Source of the DNA: Actinomadura sp. KC216
GTDB taxonomy: Bacteria; Actinomycetota; Actinomycetes; Streptosporangiales; Streptosporangiaceae
Direction of reading: 5' to 3'
DNA: 34,231 nt
Assembly (NCBI RefSeq): GCF_004348535.1
Contig: NZ_SMJX01000062.1
Span: 1 to 34,231 of the forward strand
Shown: one piece after another, positions 33,402 through 34,231 of the stretch
Layout of the letters: each line of letters begins with the position of its first letter
Position numbering within the stretch: the first letter of the stretch is position 1
Translations under genes and position numbers: made by a program
Notes under the pieces: model-generated
What the model was told of the DNA's origin: nothing
What the model saw: the letters and a program-made list of their open reading frames with translations, nothing else
Database searches by the model: none

Positions 33402-33434
33402 GGACCGGGCCGGAAACACCAGCCCGGAGGCGGC

Positions 33435-34231
33435 TCAGGCGGGGATCACGCACACCGGGGACGGCACTCGCAGCGGCGCCCCCACCGGTTCCGGGACGCC
33501 GTCCGCGCCGATCCGGAACGTCGCGATCGAGTCGCCGTGCTCGTTGGCCACGTGCATCCAGGGGCCGTCCACGTGCAGGTCGCGGGGCCAGGCGCCGCCG
33601 GACGGGACGTCCGCGACCGGCTGGAGCGCCGCGCCGCCGTCCAGCACCCGGTGCGCGGTCACCACGGCGTCGCCCCGCGTGGAGGTGTAGACGAACCGGC
33701 CGCCGTCGCCGAGCTTGATCGCCGCGCACAGCGCCGCACGGGCGTCCACGGGCTCGGCCGTCGCGGGCGACTCCGCGACGAGCTCCAGGCGCGCGTACCC
33801 GTCCGGCCCGTCCAGCGGCCGCAGCACCAGCATGGACGCCGACAGCTCCGCCACCACGTGCACGTGCCCGCCCGGGTGGACGACCAGATGCCGCGGCCCG
33901 GACCCGGCCGGGAGCGGCGTCTCCCCGGCGAGCCGCAGCGCGCCGCCCTCGATCCGGAAGGCCCGGATCAGGTCGGCGCCGAGGTCGGTCGTCAGGATCG
34001 TGCCGTCCGGGGCGATCACGCTCGCGTGCGCGTGCGGGCCCTCCTGCCGGTCGGCCACCGGGCCGCTCCCGTGTCCCTCCGCGACGTCGGCCTCACCGGC
34101 GAATCCGCCGTCCGGGCCCAGCGGGACGGCCCTGACCGTCCCGGACCCGTAGTCGGCGACGATCAGCCGCCCGCCGTCGGGCGTCACCGACAGATGGCAC
34201 GGCAGCGCCCCAGCCGCCCGCACCCCGATCT
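33435..34231 (-). CDS. Lactonase family beta-propeller protein (N-terminus cut by window edge)
   Basis: About 265 C-terminal residues are visible of a protein of the 6-phosphogluconolactonase/muconate cycloisomerase-like seven-bladed propeller family (PF10282 type). Repeated blades show the pattern LSVTPDGGRLIVADYGSGTV, HASVIAPDGTILTTDLGADLIRAF, RHLVVHPGGHVHVV, IKLGDGGRFVYTSTRG and WMHVANEHGDSIATF. The frame is open to the last base, so roughly 80 or more N-terminal residues are missing compared with the usual 340-400. Members hydrolyse sugar lactones or are uncharacterised; the real substrate is unknown. The GabD1-like gene follows after 52 bp. Confidence 0.87.
   Translation of the reverse strand, partial: IGVRAAGALPCHLSVTPDGGRLIVADYGSGTVRAVPLGPDGGFAGEADVAEGHGSGPVADRQEGPHAHASVIAPDGTILTTDLGADLIRAFRIEGGALRLAGETPLPAGSGPRHLVVHPGGHVHVVAELSASMLVLRPLDGPDGYARLELVAESPATAEPVDARAALCAAIKLGDGGRFVYTSTRGDAVVTAHRVLDGGAALQPVADVPSGGAWPRDLHVDGPWMHVANEHGDSIATFRIGADGVPEPVGAPLRVPSPVCVIPA

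Noticed and set aside
1..34231. Mobile elements, prophage, CRISPR arrays, toxin-antitoxin or secondary-metabolite synthase genes
   Set aside because: No transposase, integrase, phage, Cas, toxin or PKS/NRPS-like protein was found in any frame, no regularly spaced long repeats were seen, and composition is uniform across the window.

Overview
The window is about 34 kb of very GC-rich DNA with strong third-position G/C bias, frequent GTG starts and many ATGA/GTGA stop-start overlaps. Together with a SigB/SigF-type sigma factor, DUF2267 and (probable) DUF6343 proteins and a GabD1-type dehydrogenase, this points to the chromosome of an actinomycete, probably Actinomadura or a related Thermomonosporaceae/Streptosporangiales genus (inference from composition and gene families). 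No RNA genes, insertion sequences, prophage genes, CRISPR arrays or plasmid functions were seen. Thirty-two protein genes are called; the first (signal peptide only) and the last (lactonase) are cut by the window edges.

Left part (1-9.1 kb): the start of a secreted protein (minus); a cyclase-family metal hydrolase overlapping a thiamine-pyrophosphate enzyme; glycerol uptake (glpF-glpK) followed after 25 bp by a secreted trypsin-like protease; a stress-type sigma factor facing it; two overlapping crcB fluoride-channel genes; and small DUF2267 and DUF6343-like proteins that converge on a hairpin.

Middle part (9.1-19.4 kb): a YghZ-type aldo/keto reductase divergent from an orphan bifunctional paaZ with both active sites intact, then a LysR regulator. 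A minus-strand operon follows (ALDH7-like dehydrogenase, FAD amine/amino-acid oxidoreductase, Glu/Leu/Phe/Val dehydrogenase family protein), divergent from a single-chain alpha-beta fused 2-oxo acid dehydrogenase E1. These four activities could form a route from pipecolate/aminoadipate semialdehyde through aminoadipate to a 2-oxo acid and an acyl-CoA; this is a hypothesis.

Right part (19.4-34.2 kb): a tightly overlapped branched-chain-amino-acid-type ABC importer (binding protein, LivH, a LivM-LivG fusion, LivF) diverges from an ornithine cyclodeaminase/ketimine reductase-family gene. Next comes an XRE-cupin regulator and a six-gene overlapping operon that reads as a complete trans-4-hydroxy-L-proline pathway: three-subunit D-hydroxyproline dehydrogenase, DHDPS-family deaminase, 4-hydroxyproline 2-epimerase and 2-oxoglutarate-semialdehyde dehydrogenase. 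Two near-identical 18-bp palindromes lie at the predicted transcription starts of the regulator and of the operon and are the best candidate operators. Converging on this operon are a succinate-semialdehyde-type dehydrogenase and a beta-propeller lactonase.

The most interesting material is the XRE-cupin/palindrome-controlled hydroxyproline module with its neighbouring ketimine reductase and importer, and the ALDH7-oxidase-amino acid dehydrogenase-fused E1 locus.
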